Positions 32,292-39,918 of a DNA stretch of 40,012 nt are shown piece by piece (the stretch's first letter is position 1; each line of letters opens with the position of its first letter). Under the pieces are notes generated by a model. The model was not told the DNA's origin. It worked only from the letters and a program-made list of their open reading frames with translations, and did not search any database. The position numbers were made by a program, and so were the translations under genes. Location: assembly GCF_024385605.1 (NCBI RefSeq), contig NZ_JANFOJ010000024.1, forward strand, positions 1 to 40,012, read 5' to 3'. Source of the stretch: Sporolactobacillus sp. STSJ-5 (GTDB taxonomy: Bacteria > Bacillota > Bacilli > Bacillales > Sporolactobacillaceae).

Positions 32292-32663
32292 TTATTTTCG
32301 CCAAAAGGTTGAGCAGTCTGCTTTATCCAATATATTAAACTTAATCATTTTCTCAAGTAATATGTAATCAATCGGCTGATCCCAAGGAAAGCGCATTAAC
32401 ATCTTGGTATGATCATAACCAGCCTGCACAATGTCAGCAGAAAAATGTTCAATCCCTGCAAGTTCCGGCGAAACGGCCAAATGTTTTTTGGATGTGCTGA
32501 AACCAATAATAAATGTATCGTGATCAGTAAACATTGGCTGATTCCATTTAATGACCGGCACTAAATGTGGGAATTTCTCAACGACCCAACCTAAAACTTC
32601 TTCTGTTCTGGCCCGGTGTTGCGGGTGATCAATACGCGCTAAAAAATCTGCAAAAACGTCCAT
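32292..32663 (-). CDS. DUF1801 (YdhG/frataxin-like) protein
   Basis: This 123-residue soluble protein of the DUF1801 fold resembles B. subtilis YdhG (Fra), a proposed frataxin-like iron donor. Family wording: [53 protein letters not shown] and the end region [17 protein letters not shown] 32663 follows a strong AGGAGGG at 7 nt. The gene is single. The iron role is only by analogy. Confidence 0.82.
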   Translation of the reverse strand: MDVFADFLARIDHPQHRARTEEVLGWVVEKFPHLVPVIKWNQPMFTDHDTFIIGFSTSKKHLAVSPELAGIEHFSADIVQAGYDHTKMLMRFPWDQPIDYILLEKMIKFNILDKADCSTFWRK

Positions 32664-32763
32664 GTTGTTCCCTCCTAAAGTATAGATTATACCCGTCAGA
32701 AAAGATTCTCAAACCATTGTCATTAAGTCAATGATTTCTACGTTTCTTTCCTTTGAGTAACGA

Positions 32764-32794
32764 AAAACGGGAGGAATGAAAAGCTCCCTCTCGT
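32764..32794 (-). terminator. terminator after the murein hydrolase gene
   Basis: On the minus strand ACG-a-GAGG (32794-32787) pairs with CCTC-c-CGT (32774-32767) with one mismatch, followed by TTTTTCG. It lies 15 bp after the stop. Confidence 0.6.
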
Positions 32795-32809
32795 TTTATC
32801 CAAGTCCTT

Positions 32810-33925
32810 TTACTGAATAAACTTCATCGGATCGACGGCGCCGTTATGCGGTGGCGGATTCCATTGTCCATCATACAATTCAAAGTGCAGATGCGAGCCA
32901 AAGGATTCGCCTGTATTGCCCATTCCGCCAATATCCTGGCCTTTACTCACTCGTTCTCCTGCAGAAACATGGTAACTGTTTAGGTGAGCATAAACAGTTG
33001 TGAATAATTGACCATTGATCTTATGCGAGACCATGACCGTGTTTCCGTAACTGGACGAATGATACGCTCTAAAAACAACACCGTCCGCAGCGGCCATTAC
33101 CGGTGTTCCCTCGCTATTGGCAATATCAATTCCCGGGTGAAAACTGTTGTCAAAGGAACGTTGACCAAATCCGGAGGAAATATAGCCTTGAGCCGGTTTT
33201 ATAAAATCCGCTTTACTGTCAGACAGATTCTCAAGGTCGGCGGATTGACTGCTTAGTGCACGCGTTTGCGCTTCCGCAACTTCTGTTTCTTCATTCTTAT
33301 CCATTTCTTTTTCTTTTATTTTCGATGCTTCTTTTTTCAATAACGCGAGTTGACTGCGTTGATCCTCTTCCTTTTTAAGAAGCTCGGTCTCCAGATCCCT
33401 TAATTCTGCCAAGCCGTTCTTTAACTGACTTTGTTCATCAATAAGCGCCTGTTGATTTGCGGCCCGGTTTGTCTTGTCTTGCTTTTGATCATTGAGCATG
33501 TTTTGATCGTTTTCCGAAATTGTTTTTAACGCAAACACTCGATCTATGAAATTTCCAAAACTCTCTGAACCAAGCAGAACATCAAGATAGTTTGCGGATC
33601 CTTGATTGAGATACATGGTTCGAACCCGCTTTTTCAATAATTTGTCCCTGCTGTCGATCTGCTTGTTCAGCCGTTTAATTTCTTTCTTCATCCACTTCGA
33701 TTTTTCACGGCTTTCGGCTAGTTTTTCCTGCTTGTCTGTTACCGCCATTTTAATCTTTTTCACTTGATGATCCGAGGCCTTGAGCTGCTTAATGACCACA
33801 TCTTGTTGCTGTTGATTCTCAGACAGCTGCTGATCCGAGGCTGCATGTACATCCACGCCGCAGCCCATAATTAATGAAAGCGCCAGCCCCAGCGCTGCTG
33901 TTGTATGTATCTGTTTCCGATTCAT
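32810..33925 (-). CDS. secreted coiled-coil M23 peptidoglycan endopeptidase (EnvC/CwlO-like architecture)
   Basis: This 371-residue exported cell-wall enzyme has a signal peptide (about 1-29, ending VHAAS, although the hydrophobic core also has MGCG resembling a lipobox). A long coiled coil (30-115 and 140-235) flanks a conserved block MYLNQGSANYLDVLLGSESFGNFIDRV, and an M23 lysostaphin-type domain closes the protein. Zinc ligands are visible: His263 and Asp267 in HPGIDIA, catalytic His314 in YAHL, and His345/His347 in HLHFEL. The layout matches murein hydrolases whose coiled coil is controlled by FtsEX-type complexes. ATG 33925 has AAAGGG 3 nt away and GAGGGG farther up. It is single here; no ftsEX lies nearby. 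Confidence 0.88.
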   Translation of the reverse strand: MNRKQIHTTAALGLALSLIMGCGVDVHAASDQQLSENQQQQDVVIKQLKASDHQVKKIKMAVTDKQEKLAESREKSKWMKKEIKRLNKQIDSRDKLLKKRVRTMYLNQGSANYLDVLLGSESFGNFIDRVFALKTISENDQNMLNDQKQDKTNRAANQQALIDEQSQLKNGLAELRDLETELLKKEEDQRSQLALLKKEASKIKEKEMDKNEETEVAEAQTRALSSQSADLENLSDSKADFIKPAQGYISSGFGQRSFDNSFHPGIDIANSEGTPVMAAADGVVFRAYHSSSYGNTVMVSHKINGQLFTTVYAHLNSYHVSAGERVSKGQDIGGMGNTGESFGSHLHFELYDGQWNPPPHNGAVDPMKFIQ

Positions 33926-34089
33926 GATCCCTTTCCCCTCTAGTACTTTTCTCTGTTTGTGTCGCTTCAGGCGAGTGCCCTCGGCAGAAACTTATGTTTA
34001 CATCATAACAACTTAATGTGACACAATACGACACGATTCGATAACAATCTAGTTACAAAAAAGCATCCTTCTCATGGATCCCTTTAGGC

Positions 34090-34095
34090 TATAAT
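34090..34095 (+). promoter_or_regulatory. -10 box of the HhH-nuclease gene
   Basis: TATAAT puts the transcript start near 34102. That would leave only about nine leader bases before ATG 34111, which is one reason to favour the later TTG start. Confidence 0.45.
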
Positions 34096-34125
34096 AGACT
34101 CATAGCGATTATGGGGGTAAGCACG

Positions 34126-35376
34126 TTGATACGTGAAGAACTAGGTAAGCTCACCGAGGCATACATAAACGATCAGGAGTCGGTCTATCACACTTGGTTT
34201 ATTAACAATGAAGATCGTCTCAAGGCATTTCGCACCATCAAAAAGGGGCTAAAAAAGGTTATTAGTGAAATTGAAGCACGCAGCTTTGGCAATGATTTCA
34301 AGGGATCAAGCTTAGAGACCGTTGTTACAGCGATATCGGAGCAGAAACAAGTTTTCGAAGGCGCGGCACATCCGTTTTACTGGAAACCAAAACTGCGCAT
34401 TCCCGATATTTATGAGAACCCGGAAAACCAACTGGCTTTCGGAAGATTTTTGAATGCTTGTCTGCATGCCAACAATGCTGAACAGATTTTTGACGAGATC
34501 GTGAAACTCGATCAATTAAAGATTAAGGGCCTTGGCCCGGCAGTTGCCACTATTATTTACTTCCTTCACCCCACCCTGTTTCCGCCTTTCAATACGGCGA
34601 TTGTTCGCGGGTACAATACACTCTTCCATAAGAAGCTGAAGCTTGGTTCCTGGATGGCCTATCTCGAAATGAGAGAGGACATTCTGGCGACAAATCCACA
34701 ATCGCGCTTGTCCAAAGACTTAGGCGCTTTTGCCGGTTTACTGTTTGAGATTGGCACAGGCCGGCTTATCCTGTCCGAAAATAGCGACCAGGTTCTGGAT
34801 GCGGAAAACGAAAAGCGTTTAAAAGCATTGAAAAAAAGACATCATCAAGTCCTTGATGACCAAATTGAGGAAAATGCGCACAGTGAAATGCAGTACCATT
34901 TAGCACGATTGGGCCGTTCGCTGGGCTATCACGTGTGGATCGCCCAAAACGACCATAAGCGGGAATATAATGGCGAAAAATTGGGCGAATACTCGCTTCC
35001 CGCCCTGCCGCTCTCGAATCTAAGCAAAAGTGTTTTTGATACCGTATCACTGATTGACGTGCTCTGGCTGAATCAGAATGATGAGATTGTCAGCGGATTT
35101 GAAGTGGAAAAGAGTACCTCCATATATTCAGGCATTCTCCGACTTTATGATCTGTCGCTGTCTGTTGATCAAGTATGCAGACTATTTCTTGTCGCTCCCA
35201 ACAAACGTGAAAAAGAAATCAAAGCACAATTAATGCGTCCATCATTCATTAAAGAACACTCCTTAAAGTCCACCATGTCGTATCTTTTATTTTCCGATTT
35301 GCAATGTGACTGTGACGCCATGTGCAAATTCGGTACAGACATCAGCATTCTTGATCCAATTGCAAGATCGGTGTGA
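34126..35376 (+). CDS. stand-alone HhH plus PD-(D/E)XK-like nuclease, restriction-enzyme-like
   Basis: This 416-residue soluble protein appears to have two parts. The first contains a helix-hairpin-helix-like segment, LKIKGLGPAVATIIYFLHPTL (about 131-151), of the kind seen in DNA glycosylases and nucleases. The second, after a charged linker, has SLIDVLWL with Asp311, then SGFEVEKSTSIYSGILRLYDL with Glu326 and Glu328. That is a D...ExE-type variant of the PD-(D/E)XK active site, found in several restriction-like endonucleases. No methyltransferase or helicase adjoins it. The start is placed at TTG 34126, 8 nt after GGGGGT; ATG 34111 (421 residues) is the alternative but lacks a ribosome-binding site. 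The sequence family is not one I can name; defence or repair are both possible. Confidence 0.7.
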   Translation: MIREELGKLTEAYINDQESVYHTWFINNEDRLKAFRTIKKGLKKVISEIEARSFGNDFKGSSLETVVTAISEQKQVFEGAAHPFYWKPKLRIPDIYENPENQLAFGRFLNACLHANNAEQIFDEIVKLDQLKIKGLGPAVATIIYFLHPTLFPPFNTAIVRGYNTLFHKKLKLGSWMAYLEMREDILATNPQSRLSKDLGAFAGLLFEIGTGRLILSENSDQVLDAENEKRLKALKKRHHQVLDDQIEENAHSEMQYHLARLGRSLGYHVWIAQNDHKREYNGEKLGEYSLPALPLSNLSKSVFDTVSLIDVLWLNQNDEIVSGFEVEKSTSIYSGILRLYDLSLSVDQVCRLFLVAPNKREKEIKAQLMRPSFIKEHSLKSTMSYLLFSDLQCDCDAMCKFGTDISILDPIARSV

Positions 35377-35442
35377 TTTGCTGTTAAATCAGAAACAGAT
35401 TTTCTTATTGGTGGCTGCCTTCAACCATTCATTCATTAGACT

Positions 35443-35460
35443 ATCTGAACTAATTCAGAT
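35443..35460. promoter_or_regulatory. perfect dyad upstream of the toxin-like gene
   Basis: ATCTGAA-CTAA-TTCAGAT is a perfect 7-bp inverted repeat. It lies where the -35 and spacer of a promoter with -10 TAGAAT (35465-35470) would be. No T-run follows, so it looks more like an operator than a terminator. The remainder of 35377-35494 shows nothing else. Confidence 0.4.
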
Positions 35461-35494
35461 TATGCTAGAATAATAAACAAGGTAATAGAACGGC

Positions 35495-35572
35495 TTAAAG
35501 AACGGTGTGTCACACCCTGTTACTCGTAGTGTCTCCTGTAGACGACAGAGAACGGAAGGAGGCATTCTTTAA
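35495..35572 (+). promoter_or_regulatory. toxin mRNA 5' leader with a stem that closes around the ribosome-binding site
   Basis: TTAAAGAA (35495-35502) is the exact complement of TTCTTTAA (35565-35572), which lies between the AGGAGG (35557-35562) and the ATG. GGTGTG/CACACC and TCTC-TGT/ACAGAGA hairpins fill the loop. The fold would trap the ribosome-binding site, a common device in type I toxin mRNAs to delay translation. Confidence 0.5.
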
Positions 35573-35575
35573 CCA

Positions 35576-35677
35576 ATGGATATAATTGGAGTAATAATTA
35601 GCATGATTGCGCTGCTCTTTATGGGCGGCACATTCATTATTGCTTTGCTCAGTTATATCTCAAGGGAAAAGAAATAA
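35576..35677 (+). CDS. small hydrophobic holin-like (BsrE/TxpA-type) toxin peptide, 33 aa
   Basis: ATG 35576 opens a 33-residue peptide: a short polar start, one long membrane segment (VIISMIALLFMGGTFIIALL) and the positive tail SYISREKK. Length, single helix and Lys/Arg end match the type I toxins of Bacillota (BsrE, TxpA, putative holin-like toxin family), and FIIALLSYI is close to the BsrE phrase FIIALLTYI as I remember it. AGGAGG ends 13 nt upstream, an unusually long spacing, and part of that gap can be locked in a stem. The 3' part is overlapped by a predicted antisense transcript. In this family, expression without the antisense RNA depolarises or stresses the membrane; here that is inferred. 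Confidence 0.7.
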   Translation: MDIIGVIISMIALLFMGGTFIIALLSYISREKK

Positions 35678-35808
35678 CCGCTCTGGTCGGCAAACTAGAA
35701 AGCGGTTATCCTTTGAGATATTCAGCTATAAAGTGATGCGCTGCTCTTGAAGCAGCTTCTAAAGCCTAGGCAGTTATCTGTGTAAGCGCACAGGTAACTG
35801 CCGTTTTT
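35667..35808 (-). ncRNA. predicted antisense antitoxin RNA
   Basis: On the minus strand a -10 box TATAAT with a moderate TCTACA 17 nt upstream (about 35840-35813) would start a transcript near 35808. It would begin with the reverse complement of the toxin mRNA terminator stem (a stable 5' hairpin), run antisense to the toxin mRNA 3' end and stop at AACCGCT/AGCGGTT (35709-35674) followed by TTTCTTTT. This gives an RNA of about 140 nt, like RatA or SR4. The prediction rests on the position of promoter and terminator only. Confidence 0.5.
35674..35709 (-). terminator. terminator of the predicted antitoxin RNA, over the toxin stop codon
   Basis: ATAACCGCT (35674-35682) and AGCGGTTAT (35701-35709) form a perfect 9-bp stem. 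On the minus strand it is followed by a T-rich TTTCTTTT tail. The toxin TAA is part of the stem. Confidence 0.6.
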
Positions 35809-35816
35809 ATTATATA
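35770..35816 (+). terminator. intrinsic terminator of the toxin mRNA
   Basis: GGCAGTTA-t-CTGTG pairs with CACAG-g-TAACTGCC around a short loop, followed by GTTTTTATT. It lies about 95 nt after the toxin stop, leaving a long 3' UTR for antisense pairing. The following 35817-36369 (about 550 bp) is AT-rich and holds no gene I can support, only small hairpins such as TATGCT/AGCATA near 35992-36010 and GAAAATC/GATTTTC (36278-36299). Confidence 0.8.
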
Positions 35817-36369
35817 CATGAATAACCAAATGTAGACGCAAAATCCATATGCTTAATTTACTAGATCAAAGCAACTATATAACCTAAGCGTTATATACCT
35901 TTAATCCTATTATAAAGTCTACTATTGGAAATGTGAAGCACAAGAACATACTACATAGTCTGTTACCTAATAACACAGTCTAATCATTAAATGCTATGCT
36001 ACACAGCATAAGTGTCTGTATCTAGAAGGTATTGATATACATCTACGTTTTGTGTGATTCATTGTCATCCCGTGACCTGTTCTGCTTTTTGATCCCTTAA
36101 ATTGAAAAAAACATGATGATAAAACAGCTACCAATCAAAGAACGGAGACCCTAGACGCTGATTTATCCCGATAATGAATCGCCGGTTTTTCTCAGCTGGT
36201 CTACTAAATAAATATAAAGGCCTTCAGCAATCATTTGCGAGCATCCGCCAATCACGTTATCATGAGATCAGCAGCTCGAAAATCAATCCTACGATTTTCA
36301 GTGCCAATTCATAAATATGGAACGACTTGCGAAACGTTTATCAGCAGGAAATGAAAGGATTTATCAGAA

Positions 36370-37536
36370 ATGACGGATTTTCAAAGGCTGAAAGAACAGC
36401 TGATCACATATAGCAAGAAAATAGGTGTGGACAAGATCGGCTTCACGACAGCTGATCCATTCATCGAGCTCAAGGCACGGCTCTATCGGCAACGGGAACT
36501 TGGTTATCAATCTGGATTCGAGGAGAAGGATATTGAAAAAAGAACTGAGCCGACTCTGCTCATGGACGGCGTGCAGTCGATCGTCTCGATTGCCATGGCC
36601 TATCCGAAGCGAATGGCCGAGCGTCCGGCAAACACGAAAGGCCATCGTCGCGGCGCCTTTGCCCGAGTCTCTTGGGGACAGGACTACCATGCGATTCTTC
36701 GTGATCGTATGCAAAAGCTTTGCGAATTTCTGGTTGACACAATTCCCGGAGCCACATGCAAAAGCATGGTCGACACCGGGGAACTGTCTGATCGAGCAGT
36801 GGCTGAACGTGCCGGCATCGGCTGGGCGGGAAAGAGTACCAACCTGATTACGAAAGAATTCGGGTCTTATGTTTATCTTGGCGAGATGCTGACCAACATT
36901 CCATTCCCTCCGGACAAGCCGGCGACCGACCTGTGCGGCGACTGCACGATTTGTATCGACCACTGCCCAACAGGAGCACTGATTCAGGGCGGACAGCTCA
37001 ACAGTCAGAAATGCATTGCCTTTCTCACCCAGACAAAACAAGAACTTCCGGAAGAATACAAAAAAGCGATTGGTAACAGGCTCTATGGCTGTGACACCTG
37101 TCAACAAGTCTGTCCGTATAATCGAGATGTGGACAGCCATTTTCATAAGGAAATGGAGGCGGATCCGGAGCTTGCCCGTCCGCTTCTTATGCCGCTGCTG
37201 TCGCTGTCCAATCGTGATTTCAAAGAAACATTCGGAGAATTGTCCGGTTCCTGGCGAGGCAAGAAGCCGATCCAGCGCAATGCGATTGTCGCACTCGGCA
37301 ATTATAAAGAAGTTGACGCCGCACCGGAGCTCCTCCGCCTGCTCGACGAAGACCCGCGACCCGTCATCCGCCGCACGGTTACCTGGGCACTGCAGCAAAT
37401 GTGGGACCGATTTGAGCCCGATATGCATGCGCAAATTATTGAATCACTAAAAAAACTTCTCGTGAAAGAAGAGGACGAGAAAATTTGTCAGTGGATTAAG
37501 GAAAAACTCGATAATGAAAAGGATAATTGTAGTTAA
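36370..37536 (+). CDS. queG: epoxyqueuosine reductase QueG
   Basis: This iron-sulfur, cobalamin-dependent enzyme performs the last step of queuosine synthesis in tRNA, reducing epoxyqueuosine to queuosine. At 388 residues it has the QueG core with catalytic Asp135 in VDTGEL, GIGWAGKSTNLI, two [4Fe-4S] sites (Cys189, 192, 195, 199 in CGDCTICIDHCP; Cys241, 244, 248 in CDTCQQVCP, plus Cys215), and a C-terminal HEAT-like repeat domain (RNAIVALGNYKEVDAAPELLRLL) that binds tRNA. ATG 36370 follows AAAGGAT about 9 nt away. The opposite-strand open frame across the same region is a shadow. No other que genes adjoin it; the following YciI-like gene may be cotranscribed. Confidence 0.93.
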   Translation: MTDFQRLKEQLITYSKKIGVDKIGFTTADPFIELKARLYRQRELGYQSGFEEKDIEKRTEPTLLMDGVQSIVSIAMAYPKRMAERPANTKGHRRGAFARVSWGQDYHAILRDRMQKLCEFLVDTIPGATCKSMVDTGELSDRAVAERAGIGWAGKSTNLITKEFGSYVYLGEMLTNIPFPPDKPATDLCGDCTICIDHCPTGALIQGGQLNSQKCIAFLTQTKQELPEEYKKAIGNRLYGCDTCQQVCPYNRDVDSHFHKEMEADPELARPLLMPLLSLSNRDFKETFGELSGSWRGKKPIQRNAIVALGNYKEVDAAPELLRLLDEDPRPVIRRTVTWALQQMWDRFEPDMHAQIIESLKKLLVKEEDEKICQWIKEKLDNEKDNCS

Positions 37537-37633
37537 TCATCAAGACAATGATGGAACCCATTCACAATGCATTCCGTTCGCACAGGGAACATTTGCATCC
37601 ACCGCAAAAAACAAACGTAAGGGGTAATCATCG

Positions 37634-37966
37634 ATGCTGGATAAGCGAAAACAATATATCTATGTGTTACGTTTAATTCCTTCTTTATTAAATGAAGCAA
37701 ATTGGACAAAGCGGGAAAATGATGCGGTTGAACGACATTTTTCAAGATTACAAGAATTGCTGAATAAAAGAGTGCTCATTCTTGCGGGAAAAACAGAAGG
37801 CCTGGATGAAAAGACATTTGGCATTGTCATCTTACAAACTTCTTCGTTCGAAGAGGCGCAAATGCTGATGCAATCCGATCCGGCCGTTGCAGCAGGAATC
37901 ATGACTGCAGAACTCTATCCTTACCACATCGCACTGATGCAGTCTGATTTGCCATTCATCGATTAG
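37634..37966 (+). CDS. YciI-like domain protein
   Basis: This 110-residue protein has the ferredoxin-like YciI fold: YIYVLRLIPSLL at the start, a helix with AVERHFSRLQELLNKRVLILAG, a strand pair around FGIVILQTSSFEEAQMLMQSDPAVAAGIMTAELYPYHIAL, and an acidic end. Members form dimers with a conserved His/Asp pair and have mostly unknown reactions. Here His38 or so and the DPAV motif are present. ATG 37634 follows AAGGGG at 10 nt. It starts 97 bp after queG on the same strand. Confidence 0.78.
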   Translation: MLDKRKQYIYVLRLIPSLLNEANWTKRENDAVERHFSRLQELLNKRVLILAGKTEGLDEKTFGIVILQTSSFEEAQMLMQSDPAVAAGIMTAELYPYHIALMQSDLPFID

Positions 37967-38118
37967 TCATTTCATCTACTATTTGCATCAAATACCGACA
38001 TCATTCCCAGTAGTGAGCACGTACTCATATTAATAGTAATCGTTTTTTATTAAGTTCAGCTACAGATGAAATGTCGGTCAGTTTCGCCCTGGGTTTGATG
38101 CCGTATAAGCAAATCATC

Positions 38119-38466
38119 CTATTTCTCCCAAAGTTCAACCAGTCGACCATCTGGATCTTCAATCCAAATAAACGTTCCAAATTCACTAGTCTCTTTTTTC
38201 TTTGCAAGGGGCACACCAATGTGTTCAAGATGTTTAATCATCTCGTCTAGATTATCTACTTGGAAATTCAACATGACTTGCTGTTCTGTTGGAAAATAAC
38301 GGTCATTCTCGGTAAAAAAAGAAAAAATCGTTTCATTTCCTAATTGAGGTTTAATCATAGTCCCATTCCAATTTTCTATTTCAATCTTCAATACGTCACT
38401 GTACCATTTTTTTACGACTTCAAGATTCTTAGTTCTCCAAAATATTCCTCCGACACCTTTTATCAT
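38119..38466 (-). CDS. VOC-superfamily glyoxalase/dioxygenase-like protein
   Basis: This 115-residue single-domain VOC protein shows GGIFWRTKNLEVVKKWYSDVLKIEI, VMLNFQVDNLDEMIKHLEHIGV and the closing GTFIWIEDPDGRLVELWEK, the usual beta-alpha-beta-beta-beta pattern with the late Glu metal ligand. The substrate is unknown. ATG 38466 is about 10 nt from AGGAG. It lies 15 bp after the small membrane protein gene and is probably cotranscribed with it. The gap to the convergent YciI gene holds nothing clear. Confidence 0.82.
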   Translation of the reverse strand: MIKGVGGIFWRTKNLEVVKKWYSDVLKIEIENWNGTMIKPQLGNETIFSFFTENDRYFPTEQQVMLNFQVDNLDEMIKHLEHIGVPLAKKKETSEFGTFIWIEDPDGRLVELWEK

Positions 38467-38481
38467 CTTTTTAAGCTCCTA

Positions 38482-38667
38482 TCAACTGTTGTTTTTAAAC
38501 CTCATGGTTAAAAGATATGCCAAAATAATGCAAACGACAATTAGAAAAATACTAATTAGGAAGGATCCTGGCGTTGAATAAAATGCGTTTGAAATATACC
38601 TGGCTAAATATAGCATAAAAAGAAAATTAATCATGTATTGGATCCACCATACTATTTTTTCGATCAC
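38482..38667 (-). CDS. small two-helix membrane protein, unknown function
   Basis: This 61-residue peptide from GTG 38667 has two predicted helices (WWIQYMINFLFMLYLARYI and FLISIFLIVVCIILAYLLTM) and a short basic tail RFKNNS. The start is chosen because AAGGGGGA lies about 9 nt upstream; the frame is open to TTG 38730, but that longer N-terminus has no ribosome-binding site and looks non-coding. It precedes the VOC gene by 15 bp. I do not recognise the family. Confidence 0.55.
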   Translation of the reverse strand: MIEKIVWWIQYMINFLFMLYLARYISNAFYSTPGSFLISIFLIVVCIILAYLLTMRFKNNS

Positions 38668-38789
38668 ACCCAGAAATCCCCCTTCTCTATTGCTTCTGTG
38701 TACTTCCGCCCATAGACTTGGTGCACTCAATTTTAGTCCATGAGCTTTTATGTTCAGCCTTCTGACCTCTGATCAGTGGAAATACAAAA

Positions 38790-38826
38790 CACGCCACAAG
38801 TTACATTAAATATACTTTATGGCGTG
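38790..38826 (-). terminator. hairpin after the alpha/beta hydrolase gene
   Basis: CACGCCA (38790-38796) pairs with TGGCGTG (38820-38826); the minus strand continues with TTTTG. It lies about 110 nt after the hydrolase stop and before the next minus-strand gene, so it likely separates the two transcripts. Confidence 0.6.
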
Positions 38827-38937
38827 ATCTTTTGAAACAACTTCATTAGGTGAACACCACAGTCAATGCATGTGCGCTTGATTGTCGGTGGGTTAAACGG
38901 AATGTTACATGTCGTGAATTTTGTTACATCGATTTGT

Positions 38938-39726
38938 TTAACTTACATTTAAAAATTCACTTATGACCTTTTTAAAATGTTCAGGATTTTCCAGTCTTAG
39001 CAAATGACCTTCATGGTCAAATTCAATGTTTTGTGCATTGGGAATTAGATTAGAAGCTTCTTTTCCCAAGTCAGGTGGATTCAAAATATCGAACTTTCCA
39101 CTAATTACAAGTGTGGGCAGTTTTATTTTTGTGAGTTCTTCTCGGAAATCAAATTTCGTGATTGACTTAGTCGCCGCTTGTTTTTGAGCAGGAGTCAGAT
39201 GATCATAGTGTAACGTCTGCTCTACAATTGGATCAAATCTTGATGGTGTATGAATGATATATTTAGATAAAATCTTAAATGCTTCTTCGCTTGTTTTGCC
39301 AACTAATTCATTAGCGTGTTCCTTTTGTAATTTGCCATAGGATGAACCTTCACCATGTGATGCCGGGACAACAAGGATCAGCTTTGATAACAAATCAGGT
39401 CGCTTAATTGCAATCCCTTGTGCGATGTAGCTCCCAAGAGACTCGCCAAGAAGTATGACATTCCGGAGATCTAATCGGGTGATCAGCTCAATCCCGTCAT
39501 GGATATGATCGTCAAGTGTATACCCTTCAGGCTTGGATGAGTCCCCATGTCCCCGTAAATCATAACGTATGACTAAATGTTCTTGACTCATCCACTCAAA
39601 TTCATACTCAAATGTAAAGCGGCTACTTGTTACACCGTGTATTAATAAGATAGGCGGATTCCCAATTCCTTTTTCTTCATAACAAATCTGAGTGGCTTTA
39701 TCAGTGGACAAAACTGCCAAATTCAT
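38938..39726 (-). CDS. alpha/beta hydrolase
   Basis: This soluble 262-residue alpha/beta-fold hydrolase has ILLIHGVTSSRFTFEYEFEWM for the oxyanion region, RYDLRGHGDSSKP, nucleophile Ser96 in GESLGS, acid Asp in VISGKFDILNPP, and base His in DHEGHLLRLENPEHF. The set is complete, so it should be active on an ester, lactone or C-C bond; the family gives no finer answer. Two ATGs are adjacent (39729 and 39726). The second is a little farther from AAAGGA and is preferred. No signal peptide is present. The upstream 39730-39880 is AT-rich without a clear promoter. Confidence 0.87.
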   Translation of the reverse strand: MNLAVLSTDKATQICYEEKGIGNPPILLIHGVTSSRFTFEYEFEWMSQEHLVIRYDLRGHGDSSKPEGYTLDDHIHDGIELITRLDLRNVILLGESLGSYIAQGIAIKRPDLLSKLILVVPASHGEGSSYGKLQKEHANELVGKTSEEAFKILSKYIIHTPSRFDPIVEQTLHYDHLTPAQKQAATKSITKFDFREELTKIKLPTLVISGKFDILNPPDLGKEASNLIPNAQNIEFDHEGHLLRLENPEHFKKVISEFLNVS

Positions 39727-39883
39727 CATTCCTTTCGTTTATGTAGTGAGTTAACTTGTAAGAATCATTTTTATAAAATTTGTAATAATTTTTATTACAA
39801 TTATAAATTCACCTTTATAACGAAAAAAGGATTATGCTTGCCTAATATCGATCCGATTGTGACAGTATTCATTAAAGGCATAC

Positions 39884-39918
39884 AAAAAGAGTGAGAGATC
39901 TGCATCAGATCACTTCAC
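39884..39918 (-). terminator. hairpin with T-run near the right edge
   Basis: On the minus strand GTGA-agt-GATCTG pairs with CAGATC-tct-CAC around an ATG loop, followed by TCTTTTTG. It would end a minus-strand gene entering from the right. Confidence 0.65.

Noticed and set aside
34111-34125. ATG 34111 as the start of the HhH-nuclease gene
   Set aside because: No ribosome-binding site precedes it and the likely transcript start is only about nine bases upstream, while GGGGGT is placed correctly for TTG 34126. It remains possible.
35817-36369. A gene, tRNA or insertion sequence in the 550-bp gap before queG
   Set aside because: Only short frames without ribosome-binding sites and small imperfect hairpins were seen; no cloverleaf and no terminal inverted repeats.
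36364-37434. Long minus-strand open frame opposite queG
   Set aside because: It is fully antisense to a gene with all QueG motifs, and its translation has no recognisable domain; it is a by-product of GC-rich third positions.
39010-39050. TTTTGTGCATTGG inside the alpha/beta hydrolase gene as another unit of the 21-nt array
   Set aside because: It is a single copy inside a conserved coding region, without neighbouring units, so it is most likely chance.
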